From contig NZ_FXBJ01000001.1 of NCBI RefSeq assembly GCF_900177385.1, positions 1-35,727 of the forward strand: a DNA stretch of 35,727 bases, given 5' to 3'. The notes beneath the pieces are model-generated. The model was not told the DNA's origin. It ran no database searches and worked only from the letters and a program-made list of their open reading frames with translations. A program made the position numbers and the translations under genes. The DNA comes from Carnobacterium iners (GTDB lineage: Bacteria; Bacillota; Bacilli; Lactobacillales; Carnobacteriaceae). Below, piece by piece: positions 4,776 to 14,896 of this stretch (position 1 is its first letter; every line of letters begins with the position of its first letter).

Positions 4776-4992
4776 TGCTCGCTTCCTATTTACGGGTTAA
4801 AAGCAAAAAAACTAGCTCCAAAAAGCTTTTCCCATTAGCTTCTTGAAGAATAACGAGTGACTGGACCACTAATCAACCGTTATTGCTTCTAGTCTTTGCT
4901 ACTACAATTTTACTAGATAAATAGAGAGAATCAAACTTAAATTTTTAGACATGAGCAAAGCGAGTTTTTAAATTCCGAAGGAATTTTCACAC
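4776..4992. other. Gene-free stretch before the oriT region
   Basis: No gene is visible. It contains the dyad AATTCC-GAA-GGAATT (4971-4985), and GAGCAAAGCGA at 4953-4963, a motif that returns near 5253. Confidence 0.4.
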
Positions 4993-5045
4993 AAAAAAGT
5001 ATTTTAAAACGACACGGTTACGTGATCATTTTAAAATACTTTTTT
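4993..5045. repeat. 17-bp perfect inverted repeat beside oriT
   Basis: AAAAAAGTATTTTAAAA (4993-5009) and TTTTAAAATACTTTTTT (5029-5045) are perfect complements. Inside the 19-base loop CACG-GTTA-CGTG (5013-5024) forms a second stem. It ends 19 bases before the oriT hairpin. T-runs on both strands would also make it a bidirectional terminator. An accessory oriT role is possible. Confidence 0.7.
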
Positions 5046-5064
5046 AGATTTCAGGAAGCAACAT

Positions 5065-5099
5065 ACATCATCTTAAAAGATGATGTGTAAGTGCGCCCT
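5065..5099 (+). other. oriT: oriT, IncQ/pSK41/pMRC01-type nick region
   Basis: A perfect 10-bp hairpin, ACATCATCTT-AA-AAGATGATGT (5065-5086), stands one base before TAAGTGCGCCCT (5088-5099). That core is the nick sequence shared by RSF1010, pSK41/pGO1 and pMRC01-type transfer origins, where the inverted repeat also lies just upstream of the nick. By analogy the cut would fall between G5095 and C5096 on the plus strand. No relaxase or mobilisation gene is on the plasmid, so transfer would depend on a relaxase from another element. The core is unchanged in all six units. Confidence 0.85.
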
Positions 5100-5612
5100 T
5101 TGTTTAAAATCTAAAAAGAGGTCAGAACAAAAAGAGATGCTTTCAAAAAAAAAAAGAAAAAAAGATAGAGCATAAAGAATAATAAAGATGCAAAATGGAG
5201 AACTTTTTTTCTTTCGTATACTTCTTTTATTTTTGTTCTCTTTTAAAAAAATCGAGCAAAGCGACAACAACCTTTTATACTTATTTTGAAAAAAATAAAT
5301 ATAAAAGAGCGTAAGGTTATAGGAAACTTCCTATCAGGTCAAAACAACGTTTTGGGGAATGCGACTACATACCCGTTGCCTGCCAAACAAGATTTTAACA
5401 TTTGAAAATCAGAAGTCGTTCGTTAAATAAAAAAGTAGTCTGATCTAGTTCCCTCTAAAAATTAGTTAACACCTCTTTAAAAAATAAAAAAAGAAAAAAT
5501 ACCTGCAAATTGTCTTTCTGGTCGTTACTGAAATTGAAACGAAAATTCGCTTGATTCATACTAAAAATGAAATGCAGCAAGTTAAAGAAAATGAACCATT
5601 AGGAGTTTAGAA
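5100..5612. other. Gene-free, A/T-run-rich leading region after oriT
   Basis: This region contains long runs of A and T, where units disagree on length. It also holds a 7-bp hairpin ATAGGAA-AC-TTCCTAT (5319-5334), GAGCAAAGCGA at 5254-5264, and CTACATACCC at 5365-5374, the inverse of GGGTATGTAG at 4-13 and 5970-5979. Short hydrophobic open frames exist here but lack ribosome sites. If the oriT is used, this DNA would enter the recipient first. Confidence 0.4.
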
Positions 5613-5825
5613 ATGAACAAAAAAACTTTTTGGATACTGGCTGTTACCTATGCAGCGATAACGTTTATTTTTAATAATGTGTTCCATACAGCTTTTGGTG
5701 CTTTCTTAATGACTTTAAGTTATTTTGCATTAGCTTTTGCTCTTCTTTCGTTTGTCTACCTGCCCATTCAACCTTTCTTACGACAATTTTTTTATTCTCG
5801 TAAGAAAAATCAGACGGATAAGTGA
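5613..5825 (+). CDS. 70-residue two-helix membrane protein, function unknown
   Basis: AGGAG at 5601-5605 lies seven bases before ATG. The product starts MNKKTFWILAVTYAAITFIF and has two hydrophobic helices at about 5-22 and 28-50, then a basic tail (FFYSRKKNQTDK). Basic ends on both sides predict both termini in the cytoplasm. I do not recognise the family. It is transcribed in the same direction as the replication genes and lies in the leading region between oriT and the origin, where plasmids often carry establishment genes. It is frameshifted in units 4 and 6 by homopolymer changes only. Confidence 0.75.
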   Translation: MNKKTFWILAVTYAAITFIFNNVFHTAFGAFLMTLSYFALAFALLSFVYLPIQPFLRQFFYSRKKNQTDK

Positions 5826-5875
5826 AACAAATTTAAACATATTGCATTTAAAACGACTTTAAATAGCCTTTAGAG

Positions 5876-5953
5876 TTGGTTTAACGAACTTTAAAGCTAA
5901 ATGCTCGTATTTGTACGTGAATGAACTACAAACGATTTAACCAATCTTTTTTT
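5876..5953 (+). terminator. Possible terminator after the 70-residue gene
   Basis: TTGGTT at 5876-5881 can pair with AACCAA at 5939-5944, followed by C and seven T (5947-5953). The loop is long and contains further small stems such as TTGTA/TACAA. The pairing is plausible but not compelling. Confidence 0.3.
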
Positions 5954-6438
5954 AACGATTTTAGACTTTGGGTATGTAGGGCTTGCCCTGCACGAACGAA
6001 GTGAGCTCTTTACTCGTTTTATTCTTAGCCAAAACAAGCTTTTAAGCCGTTTTACTAAAAAGCCTTCTCTTCCCCTCTCTTTTCATTGCAAATGGAGCGT
6101 AGCGACTTCTTTTGACTTTTTAGAATGCTTTTTAGCTTGCGGAGCAAGGTTTCCTTTTGTCACTTGATCTTGTCTATCACTTTTCCTAAAAATACTAAAC
6201 TCAATATATTTATAGATATTTTTATTGCGTTTCAAGAATACTCAAAGACGACACTTTGTCTTTAAGTCAATATTGTACTAGCAACACTTTTGCGGTTAAA
6301 TATTTTATTTGTAATAATTTAATGATATGGAACACAAAACACAAACGTTTCTTTTTTTACTTTATATAATAATTGAATAATACTTCTAAGTACTTAATGA
6401 ATTATTAATGCTTTAACACCAAGGATAAAGAGAGTTAA

Positions 6439-6535
6439 TGGGGAGTGTAAAGTACACCTATGGGGAGTGTAAAGTACACCTATGGGGAGTGTAAAGTACA
6501 CCTATGGGGAGTGTAAAGTACACCTATGGGGAGTT
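6439..6535 (+). repeat. Iterons, unit 2
   Basis: Same four and a half repeats as 473-569, without change. Confidence 0.93.
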
Positions 6536-6604
6536 ATTATAGAAAAGAATTGCTATTTAACCTCTATATTGTTAAACTAACCTTAATATAAAAGGAGGTA
6601 TTTT

Positions 6605-7408
6605 ATGCGTAAATTAGATTTGTGGGCCAGTGATAGAAATTTTAATACTGAAGACCTTGATGATTCAAAATTTTATTATGTAGTAGAGCATAATGATTTA
6701 ATTACTAAAGCAAGACATGATTTAACAGCTCGACAACTTAAAATTATGGATTTTGTTATTTCTAAGATAAAACCTTCTGATACTAGCTTTAATATCGTAC
6801 GTACGTCTATGTATGAAATTACTAATATATTAGGTCTTACTCGAAGCGGTAAAAATTATTCTGATATAGTTAATAATATTAATGAAATGCGAAAAAAAGA
6901 CGTCTTTATTTATAGCGAACAAGAAAAAAAAATGACTATTACTGGTTGGTTTTCTGATATAGATGTATGGGAAAATGGCCAAATCGAATTACGTATTAAT
7001 CAAAATTTCGCTCCATATTTACTTTCATTGAAAGAAAGTTATACTCAATATCTTCTTCTTGATACAATTCAACTAAATAGTAAATATTCTATTCTTTTAT
7101 ACAAGTTAATGCGTGAAGCTGATAAAGATTATGGCAAGAAAAAAACAGTTTTAAGTGGTACTCCTGACGAGTTCAAAGAATGGCTTGGCGCTCCAGAAAG
7201 TTATGCTTTTAAAGATCTTAATAAAAACGTGTTTCAAAAAGCAATAAATGAAATTAATCTTAAAATAAATGATATGGAATTAGAAATGTTTACTGCTAAC
7301 CGTGGACGAAAAGTTGTACAAGTAGATATTCGCAACCATTTTATTAAAAACATTAATCTTATTGATAATAACTTACAAAAAGTTCCCTTAGATGACTGGA
7401 CAAAATAA
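6605..7408 (+). CDS. repB: Replication initiator, unit 2
   Basis: Protein identical to 639-1442; same ribosome site. Confidence 0.95.
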   Translation: MRKLDLWASDRNFNTEDLDDSKFYYVVEHNDLITKARHDLTARQLKIMDFVISKIKPSDTSFNIVRTSMYEITNILGLTRSGKNYSDIVNNINEMRKKDVFIYSEQEKKMTITGWFSDIDVWENGQIELRINQNFAPYLLSLKESYTQYLLLDTIQLNSKYSILLYKLMREADKDYGKKKTVLSGTPDEFKEWLGAPESYAFKDLNKNVFQKAINEINLKINDMELEMFTANRGRKVVQVDIRNHFIKNINLIDNNLQKVPLDDWTK

Positions 7409-7477
7409 CATGCTACTATATCAGTACTATAGCACCTTAAAAGTCTATTCTAAAAGTATTTTGAGGAGGTTCAAATA

Positions 7478-8017
7478 TTGAAAGAGATAGAAGGAAAAGA
7501 AATGTTTGCATTCTCTGAAGTGCTTGAAAAGGTTGATTTATCAGAATCCGCCCTTAGAAAATACGTATCTTTAATTGATAAGCAGTCACCTGACGGGAAA
7601 TATTTCTATCGAAACAAAAAAAATCATCGATTATATTCTCTTACTGATATAACACTACTACAACAGTTAGTAGCGCTAAAGTCTACTGATATAACACTAG
7701 ATAACGCTATAAATCAAGCTTTGTTCTCTATAGGGTATAGTAGTGTTACAGTCGAAGATACAGAGGAAGCTGTATCTGATGTAACACTACTATCTGTTAT
7801 ATCAGTAGTATACAAGCAGGTAGAAATTATGGAAAAACAAACAAATAATATTGAAAGGTTAGAAACATTGGTAGAAAAATTACTTACTGCAGAAGAAGAA
7901 AAAAATAAGCAATTAGATATACCTGCAGATAATGAAACAAAGATTAAGTTTGTTGATCCTAGTGAGCCAGTAATGAAAAAAGGCATTTTCAGCCGTCTCT
8001 TTAATAAAAAAGAATAG
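7478..8017 (+). CDS. Accessory replication/partition-like protein, unit 2
   Basis: Protein identical to 1512-2051; TTG start. Confidence 0.8.
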   Translation: MKEIEGKEMFAFSEVLEKVDLSESALRKYVSLIDKQSPDGKYFYRNKKNHRLYSLTDITLLQQLVALKSTDITLDNAINQALFSIGYSSVTVEDTEEAVSDVTLLSVISVVYKQVEIMEKQTNNIERLETLVEKLLTAEEEKNKQLDIPADNETKIKFVDPSEPVMKKGIFSRLFNKKE

Positions 8018-8159
8018 CCGATTACAACGCTGGTTAAAGCAAAATCGTGTATTGAGCGTGGTCATAAAAAAAGAACCCTGCTGTTAAAGGGTTCTGGATA
8101 CACGATTTTATCTAATTTCATGTATCAACTAAATATCAAAAAAAGAAGGAGTATTTACT

Positions 8160-8347
8160 ATGAAAAAAACAAAAAAAGAATTATACAAGATCTTATAGTC
8201 ATAATTTTGGTAGTTTTTTTATATTTTATATTTGATGGTTTTGCATTCAAAAATACTTATTACGATTTAACATTTATCTATTCTGTAGTGGGTATTAGCT
8301 TCGCATTTCGCTTATTATTTGACTTAAACACGTTTAAAAATAAATAA
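8160..8347 (+). pseudogene. Small two-helix membrane protein, frameshifted, unit 2
   Basis: Same sequence and same frame break as 2194-2381. Confidence 0.6.
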
Positions 8348-8628
8348 ACACTATTAGTAGGGCGTACCCGCATTGATAACTACCTGCGATTTTTTTGCTT
8401 TTAAGTTAAAAAAAATTGTCTTGATTTAATAAGGATCTGAATACACGATTCTATGTCAATTCATGTATTTATAAAAATTCAAATTAGTGATTCTAAAAAA
8501 AACTAACCCCATATTGGTCTAAGTATGATGATAACAATAGCTAATATTTTTTAGAAAAGTAAATATCCAAAAAAGAACCTTGTCAAGACAAGGTTCTAGA
8601 TACATATTTCTAAGAAATTTCATCTGTT

Positions 8629-8922
8629 TTAAAATTGTTGCTTATGGCCAAATAAATCTGAATGAGTTCCAGTTTGAACGACCGTAAGAATAAGTTGTTT
8701 ATCATCAATTAAATAAATCAAAAGCCAATCAGGATTAATATGTAACTCTCTAACAGGACGTTTTTGCCCTACTAAAGAGTGATCATTATGTTTTTCATCT
8801 AATGGTTCTTGATTCACTAATTTTTTTAGTATTTCTACAAAATTTTCTTCTTTATACCGACCACTACTAATCATTTTCTTGTACTGCTTTTTAAATAAAG
8901 AGGTTTTCCTTAGTTTCAGCAT
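8629..8922 (-). CDS. YafQ-type toxin, unit 2
   Basis: Protein identical to 2664-2957. Confidence 0.93.
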   Translation of the reverse strand: MLKLRKTSLFKKQYKKMISSGRYKEENFVEILKKLVNQEPLDEKHNDHSLVGQKRPVRELHINPDWLLIYLIDDKQLILTVVQTGTHSDLFGHKQQF

Positions 8923-8930
8923 ATTATCCT

Positions 8931-9206
8931 CTACGACCTTAAATCTTTCATAAAGTTATCTACAGTATCATATACTTGAGCCTCAATCTTGCCATCTTGA
9001 ATAGCATAAGCTTCTTCAATAGCTTTTTTAGTCTCAGTATTTGGTTTATCTAGCGTAATTTCAAACGGAAAACCATTAGTCCTAACAGCTGTACTTAAAA
9101 AGATCTTAATAGCCTCATTAGTAGATGTACCTAAGTTATTGAACAGTTCATCTGATTTTTCTTTTAATTCATTTTCCATGCGTATTTGAACATTTTTTGT
9201 AGTCAA
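8931..9206 (-). CDS. RelB/DinJ antitoxin, unit 2
   Basis: Protein identical to 2966-3241; TTG start as argued there. Confidence 0.93.
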   Translation of the reverse strand: MTTKNVQIRMENELKEKSDELFNNLGTSTNEAIKIFLSTAVRTNGFPFEITLDKPNTETKKAIEEAYAIQDGKIEAQVYDTVDNFMKDLRS

Positions 9207-9406
9207 CTTAAACACTCCTTTCTACTCTTTTATTCTATCACTATTATCAAGAAAAATCAATATAATAAGATTGACTATCAATACAAATGAAATGTATTTA
9301 AAGGCAATATATATACATCCATGACTTTATAAGATTTCATGTATGAAACAATCACAACTTAGGTATATGTTATTATCAACAGAACTATAAAAAAGGAGGG
9401 CTTCTT

Positions 9407-9484
9407 TTGTATTTAGGAATTGCCGCATTTTTACTTTTTGTAATTAGCTTTAGCTGGTCTTTGAAAAATAAAAAAAATAGATAA
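9407..9484 (+). CDS. 25-residue membrane peptide, unit 2
   Basis: Identical to 3442-3519, including the strong ribosome site. Confidence 0.6.
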   Translation: MYLGIAAFLLFVISFSWSLKNKKNR

Positions 9485-9700
9485 AAAAGAATCCTGATAT
9501 AAAAGGGTTCGGGATACACGGTTCTATAGAATTTCATGTATTAGTCTAAAAATATTTATTGGATTTAAAAATATAAGGTTTACAAACGTAGCGTTTAAAA
9601 CAATGACACAGATTCTATCATCCTTATCAAACGGACGATAGAATCCCTAGCTTGTACAAAAGGAGTAAGAATGATTAACTTCGTTTAAAGGAGATTGTTA

Positions 9701-10105
9701 ATGGAAATCAGTCATGAAATAAAAAAAAGAAGAACTGAATTGAATATTACTCAGGAAGAGCTTGCTGAACGATTGGATGTGACAAGGGCCGCAGTTTCAA
9801 ATTGGGAAGTAGGAAGAAATTACCCTGATATTCAACTTTTGTTAAAAATTTCCGATGAGTTAAATATTTCTTTGGATCAATTATTGAGAGGGGATAAAAC
9901 AATGGTTTCATCTATAGACAAGAAAATTAAAAAAGGTAATTTTATAGATAAGTATTATATTGTTTTCCTAACAATTGTTAGTACGACACTAGTGGGTTAC
10001 TTTTCATTTGATAATTGGGTTTCAACTATTATCTTTGGAGTAATTAGTGGAGGAATCTTTGGAGTAATTATCGATTCCATTGGTAAAAGTAAGACTATTA
10101 AATAA
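9701..10105 (+). CDS. Membrane-anchored XRE regulator, unit 2
   Basis: Protein identical to 3736-4140; the five-codon leader is at 9671-9688. Confidence 0.85.
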   Translation: MEISHEIKKRRTELNITQEELAERLDVTRAAVSNWEVGRNYPDIQLLLKISDELNISLDQLLRGDKTMVSSIDKKIKKGNFIDKYYIVFLTIVSTTLVGYFSFDNWVSTIIFGVISGGIFGVIIDSIGKSKTIK

Positions 10106-11029
10106 TTGTCAATTTTAATTCTTCCCAAAATTGACAGTAAACAGGTATGGATCTGACTGCTTTTCTGCTGTCGTTTATACGTGTCGATTTTCAAAAAAAT
10201 ATCCTTGCTACAAAAAAACTATTTTAAAAATTCAAATCAGTAGGTTTTAAGGAGAGCATAAAGAGATTCAGGCGCCTGCCGGTTTTCCGCTCCGCTTCAA
10301 AACGTTGACGTGTCAGGCTGTGCCTGACGAATCTCAAAAATAAAACCAGGCGCCTAGAAGGCGAAAAACGGCCTTTTCTTACCCCTCTTCAAAAGACTGT
10401 TATACCGGCGTTTGCAAGAGGTCGTGTATGACATATGTACACATATGTGTTACACTTGTCATACATAATGTATACATATGTATGACACTTTTAACGTGTT
10501 TTTTCTCTTGCTTTTCATCTCTTTTTTTAAAGAAAAGTCCCCTGCCAAAAAGGCGAAGGGGATTTTTTTTATTTTGCCCGAAAAAAACAGACGGGAATAC
10601 CGTCGTTTTTCGGGCCTGTTTACGACGATCCTTTTCAGCCTAAAGGCGAAAAAAGGGACAGAGAGAACAGACGGTTTTTGCCTCGCAGAGCCTGACCAAA
10701 ATTTATTTTGGTATAACAGGCTATACCAGATGTTTACTGGTGCTCGCTTCCTATTTACGGGTTAAAAGCAAAAAAACTAGCTCCAAAAAGCTTTTCCCAT
10801 TAGCTTCTTGAAGAATAACGAGTGACTGGACCACTAATCAACCGTTATTGCTTCTAGTCTTTGCTACTACAATTTTACTAGATAAATAGAGAGAATCAAA
10901 CTTAAATTTTTAGACATGAGCAAAGCGAGTTTTTAAATTCCGAAGGAATTTTCACACAAAAAAGTATTTTAAAACGACACGGTTACGTGATCATTTTAAA
11001 ATACTTTTTTAGATTTCAGGAAGCAACAT

Positions 11030-11064
11030 ACATCATCTTAAAAGATGATGTGTAAGTGCGCCCT
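11030..11064 (+). other. oriT: oriT, unit 2
   Basis: Hairpin and TAAGTGCGCCCT (11053-11064) as at 5065-5099. Confidence 0.85.
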
Positions 11065-11577
11065 TTGTTTAAAATCTAAAAAGAGGTCAGAACAAAAAGA
11101 GATGCTTTCAAAAAAAAAAAGAAAAAAAGATAGAGCATAAAGAATAATAAAGATGCAAAATGGAGAACTTTTTTTCTTTCGTATACTTCTTTTATTTTTG
11201 TTCTCTTTTAAAAAAATCGAGCAAAGCGACAACAACCTTTTATACTTATTTTGAAAAAAATAAATATAAAAGAGCGTAAGGTTATAGGAAACTTCCTATC
11301 AGGTCAAAACAACGTTTTGGGGAATGCGACTACATACCCGTTGCCTGCCAAACAAGATTTTAACATTTGAAAATCAGAAGTCGTTCGTTAAATAAAAAAG
11401 TAGTCTGATCTAGTTCCCTCTAAAAATTAGTTAACACCTCTTTAAAAAATAAAAAAAGAAAAAATACCTGCAAATTGTCTTTCTGGTCGTTACTGAAATT
11501 GAAACGAAAATTCGCTTGATTCATACTAAAAATGAAATGCAGCAAGTTAAAGAAAATGAACCATTAGGAGTTTAGAA

Positions 11578-11790
11578 ATGAACAAAAAAACTTTTTGGAT
11601 ACTGGCTGTTACCTATGCAGCGATAACGTTTATTTTTAATAATGTGTTCCATACAGCTTTTGGTGCTTTCTTAATGACTTTAAGTTATTTTGCATTAGCT
11701 TTTGCTCTTCTTTCGTTTGTCTACCTGCCCATTCAACCTTTCTTACGACAATTTTTTTATTCTCGTAAGAAAAATCAGACGGATAAGTGA
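11578..11790 (+). CDS. 70-residue membrane protein, unit 2
   Basis: Protein identical to 5613-5825. Confidence 0.75.
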   Translation: MNKKTFWILAVTYAAITFIFNNVFHTAFGAFLMTLSYFALAFALLSFVYLPIQPFLRQFFYSRKKNQTDK

Positions 11791-12403
11791 AACAAATTTA
11801 AACATATTGCATTTAAAACGACTTTAAATAGCCTTTAGAGTTGGTTTAACGAACTTTAAAGCTAAATGCTCGTATTTGTACGTGAATGAACTACAAACGA
11901 TTTAACCAATCTTTTTTTAACGATTTTAGACTTTGGGTATGTAGGGCTTGCCCTGCACGAACGAAGTGAGCTCTTTACTCGTTTTATTCTTAGCCAAAAC
12001 AAGCTTTTAAGCCGTTTTACTAAAAAGCCTTCTCTTCCCCTCTCTTTTCATTGCAAATGGAGCGTAGCGACTTCTTTTGACTTTTTAGAATGCTTTTTAG
12101 CTTGCGGAGCAAGGTTTCCTTTTGTCACTTGATCTTGTCTATCACTTTTCCTAAAAATACTAAACTCAATATATTTATAGATATTTTTATTGCGTTTCAA
12201 GAATACTCAAAGACGACACTTTGTCTTTAAGTCAATATTGTACTAGCAACACTTTTGCGGTTAAATATTTTATTTGTAATAATTTAATGATATGGAACAC
12301 AAAACACAAACGTTTCTTTTTTTACTTTATATAATAATTGAATAATACTTCTAAGTACTTAATGAATTATTAATGCTTTAACACCAAGGATAAAGAGAGT
12401 TAA

Positions 12404-12500
12404 TGGGGAGTGTAAAGTACACCTATGGGGAGTGTAAAGTACACCTATGGGGAGTGTAAAGTACACCTATGGGGAGTGTAAAGTACACCTATGGGGAGTT
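12404..12500 (+). repeat. Iterons, unit 3
   Basis: Unchanged from 473-569. Confidence 0.93.
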
Positions 12501-12569
12501 ATTATAGAAAAGAATTGCTATTTAACCTCTATATTGTTAAACTAACCTTAATATAAAAGGAGGTATTTT

Positions 12570-13373
12570 ATGCGTAAATTAGATTTGTGGGCCAGTGATA
12601 GAAATTTTAATACTGAAGACCTTGATGATTCAAAATTTTATTATGTAGTAGAGCATAATGATTTAATTACTAAAGCAAGACATGATTTAACAGCTCGACA
12701 ACTTAAAATTATGGATTTTGTTATTTCTAAGATAAAACCTTCTGATACTAGCTTTAATATCGTACGTACGTCTATGTATGAAATTACTAATATATTAGGT
12801 CTTACTCGAAGCGGTAAAAATTATTCTGATATAGTTAATAATATTAATGAAATGCGAAAAAAAGACGTCTTTATTTATAGCGAACAAGAAAAAAAAATGA
12901 CTATTACTGGTTGGTTTTCTGATATAGATGTATGGGAAAATGGCCAAATCGAATTACGTATTAATCAAAATTTCGCTCCATATTTACTTTCATTGAAAGA
13001 AAGTTATACTCAATATCTTCTTCTTGATACAATTCAACTAAATAGTAAATATTCTATTCTTTTATACAAGTTAATGCGTGAAGCTGATAAAGATTATGGC
13101 AAGAAAAAAACAGTTTTAAGTGGTACTCCTGACGAGTTCAAAGAATGGCTTGGCGCTCCAGAAAGTTATGCTTTTAAAGATCTTAATAAAAACGTGTTTC
13201 AAAAAGCAATAAATGAAATTAATCTTAAAATAAATGATATGGAATTAGAAATGTTTACTGCTAACCGTGGACGAAAAGTTGTACAAGTAGATATTCGCAA
13301 CCATTTTATTAAAAACATTAATCTTATTGATAATAACTTACAAAAAGTTCCCTTAGATGACTGGACAAAATAA
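12570..13373 (+). CDS. repB: Replication initiator, unit 3
   Basis: Protein identical to 639-1442. Confidence 0.95.
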   Translation: MRKLDLWASDRNFNTEDLDDSKFYYVVEHNDLITKARHDLTARQLKIMDFVISKIKPSDTSFNIVRTSMYEITNILGLTRSGKNYSDIVNNINEMRKKDVFIYSEQEKKMTITGWFSDIDVWENGQIELRINQNFAPYLLSLKESYTQYLLLDTIQLNSKYSILLYKLMREADKDYGKKKTVLSGTPDEFKEWLGAPESYAFKDLNKNVFQKAINEINLKINDMELEMFTANRGRKVVQVDIRNHFIKNINLIDNNLQKVPLDDWTK

Positions 13374-13442
13374 CATGCTACTATATCAGTACTATAGCAC
13401 CTTAAAAGTCTATTCTAAAAGTATTTTGAGGAGGTTCAAATA

Positions 13443-13982
13443 TTGAAAGAGATAGAAGGAAAAGAAATGTTTGCATTCTCTGAAGTGCTTGAAAAGGTTG
13501 ATTTATCAGAATCCGCCCTTAGAAAATACGTATCTTTAATTGATAAGCAGTCACCTGACGGGAAATATTTCTATCGAAACAAAAAAAATCATCGATTATA
13601 TTCTCTTACTGATATAACACTACTACAACAGTTAGTAGCGCTAAAGTCTACTGATATAACACTAGATAACGCTATAAATCAAGCTTTGTTCTCTATAGGG
13701 TATAGTAGTGTTACAGTCGAAGATACAGAGGAAGCTGTATCTGATGTAACACTACTATCTGTTATATCAGTAGTATACAAGCAGGTAGAAATTATGGAAA
13801 AACAAACAAATAATATTGAAAGGTTAGAAACATTGGTAGAAAAATTACTTACTGCAGAAGAAGAAAAAAATAAGCAATTAGATATACCTGCAGATAATGA
13901 AACAAAGATTAAGTTTGTTGATCCTAGTGAGCCAGTAATGAAAAAAGGCATTTTCAGCCGTCTCTTTAATAAAAAAGAATAG
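13443..13982 (+). CDS. Accessory replication/partition-like protein, unit 3
   Basis: Protein identical to 1512-2051. Confidence 0.8.
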   Translation: MKEIEGKEMFAFSEVLEKVDLSESALRKYVSLIDKQSPDGKYFYRNKKNHRLYSLTDITLLQQLVALKSTDITLDNAINQALFSIGYSSVTVEDTEEAVSDVTLLSVISVVYKQVEIMEKQTNNIERLETLVEKLLTAEEEKNKQLDIPADNETKIKFVDPSEPVMKKGIFSRLFNKKE

Positions 13983-14124
13983 CCGATTACAACGCTGGTT
14001 AAAGCAAAATCGTGTATTGAGCGTGGTCATAAAAAAAGAACCCTGCTGTTAAAGGGTTCTGGATACACGATTTTATCTAATTTCATGTATCAACTAAATA
14101 TCAAAAAAAGAAGGAGTATTTACT

Positions 14125-14312
14125 ATGAAAAAAACAAAAAAAGAATTATACAAGATCTTATAGTCATAATTTTGGTAGTTTTTTTATATTTTATATTTGA
14201 TGGTTTTGCATTCAAAAATACTTATTACGATTTAACATTTATCTATTCTGTAGTGGGTATTAGCTTCGCATTTCGCTTATTATTTGACTTAAACACGTTT
14301 AAAAATAAATAA
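14125..14312 (+). pseudogene. Small two-helix membrane protein, frameshifted, unit 3
   Basis: Same frame break as 2194-2381. Confidence 0.6.
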
Positions 14313-14594
14313 ACACTATTAGTAGGGCGTACCCGCATTGATAACTACCTGCGATTTTTTTGCTTTTAAGTTAAAAAAAATTGTCTTGATTTAATAAGGA
14401 TCTGAATACACGATTCTATGTCAATTCATGTATTTATAAAAATTCAAATTAGTGATTCTAAAAAAAACTAACCCCATATTGGTCTAAGTATGATGATAAC
14501 AATAGCTAATATTTTTTAGAAAAGTAAATATCCAAAAAAAGAACCTTGTCAAGACAAGGTTCTAGATACATATTTCTAAGAAATTTCATCTGTT

Positions 14595-14888
14595 TTAAAA
14601 TTGTTGCTTATGGCCAAATAAATCTGAATGAGTTCCAGTTTGAACGACCGTAAGAATAAGTTGTTTATCATCAATTAAATAAATCAAAAGCCAATCAGGA
14701 TTAATATGTAACTCTCTAACAGGACGTTTTTGCCCTACTAAAGAGTGATCATTATGTTTTTCATCTAATGGTTCTTGATTCACTAATTTTTTTAGTATTT
14801 CTACAAAATTTTCTTCTTTATACCGACCACTACTAATCATTTTCTTGTACTGCTTTTTAAATAAAGAGGTTTTCCTTAGTTTCAGCAT
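14595..14888 (-). CDS. YafQ-type toxin, unit 3
   Basis: Protein identical to 2664-2957. Confidence 0.93.
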   Translation of the reverse strand: MLKLRKTSLFKKQYKKMISSGRYKEENFVEILKKLVNQEPLDEKHNDHSLVGQKRPVRELHINPDWLLIYLIDDKQLILTVVQTGTHSDLFGHKQQF

Positions 14889-14896
14889 ATTATCCT

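Larger units (their letters stand above)
1..5966. repeat. Plasmid unit 1 of 6 (5966 bp), reference copy
   Basis: First of six head-to-tail copies of the whole plasmid. The sequence that opens the window, beginning TTTGGGTATG, recurs at 5967 directly after ...TTTTAGAC, and the window itself ends in the same TTTTAGAC, so the unit is circular. All gene frames except that at 2194-2381 are intact here. It is the longest unit, which makes it the best reference where homopolymer lengths differ among copies. Confidence 0.97.
5967..11931. repeat. Plasmid unit 2 of 6 (5965 bp)
   Basis: To convert from unit 1 add 5966 up to the A-run at 2603, then 5965. The one difference seen is six instead of seven A in the poly-A beside the terminator hairpin near 8570. 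All genes match unit 1. Confidence 0.97.

Noticed and set aside
4463-4800. Overlapping 71- and 95-codon open frames
   Set aside because: They run through the operator cluster, a terminator and several hairpins, lack ribosome sites, and read as low-complexity protein.
5073-5270. 65-codon minus-strand open frame over oriT
   Set aside because: Its length depends on a homopolymer that varies between units, and it would be encoded by the oriT hairpin and A/T runs.
5188-5289. 33-codon hydrophobic plus-strand frame (MQNGELFFF...)
   Set aside because: No ribosome site; the T-rich DNA gives phenylalanine and leucine in any frame. A similar 69-codon frame in unit 3 (17125-17334) exists only because one A is missing.
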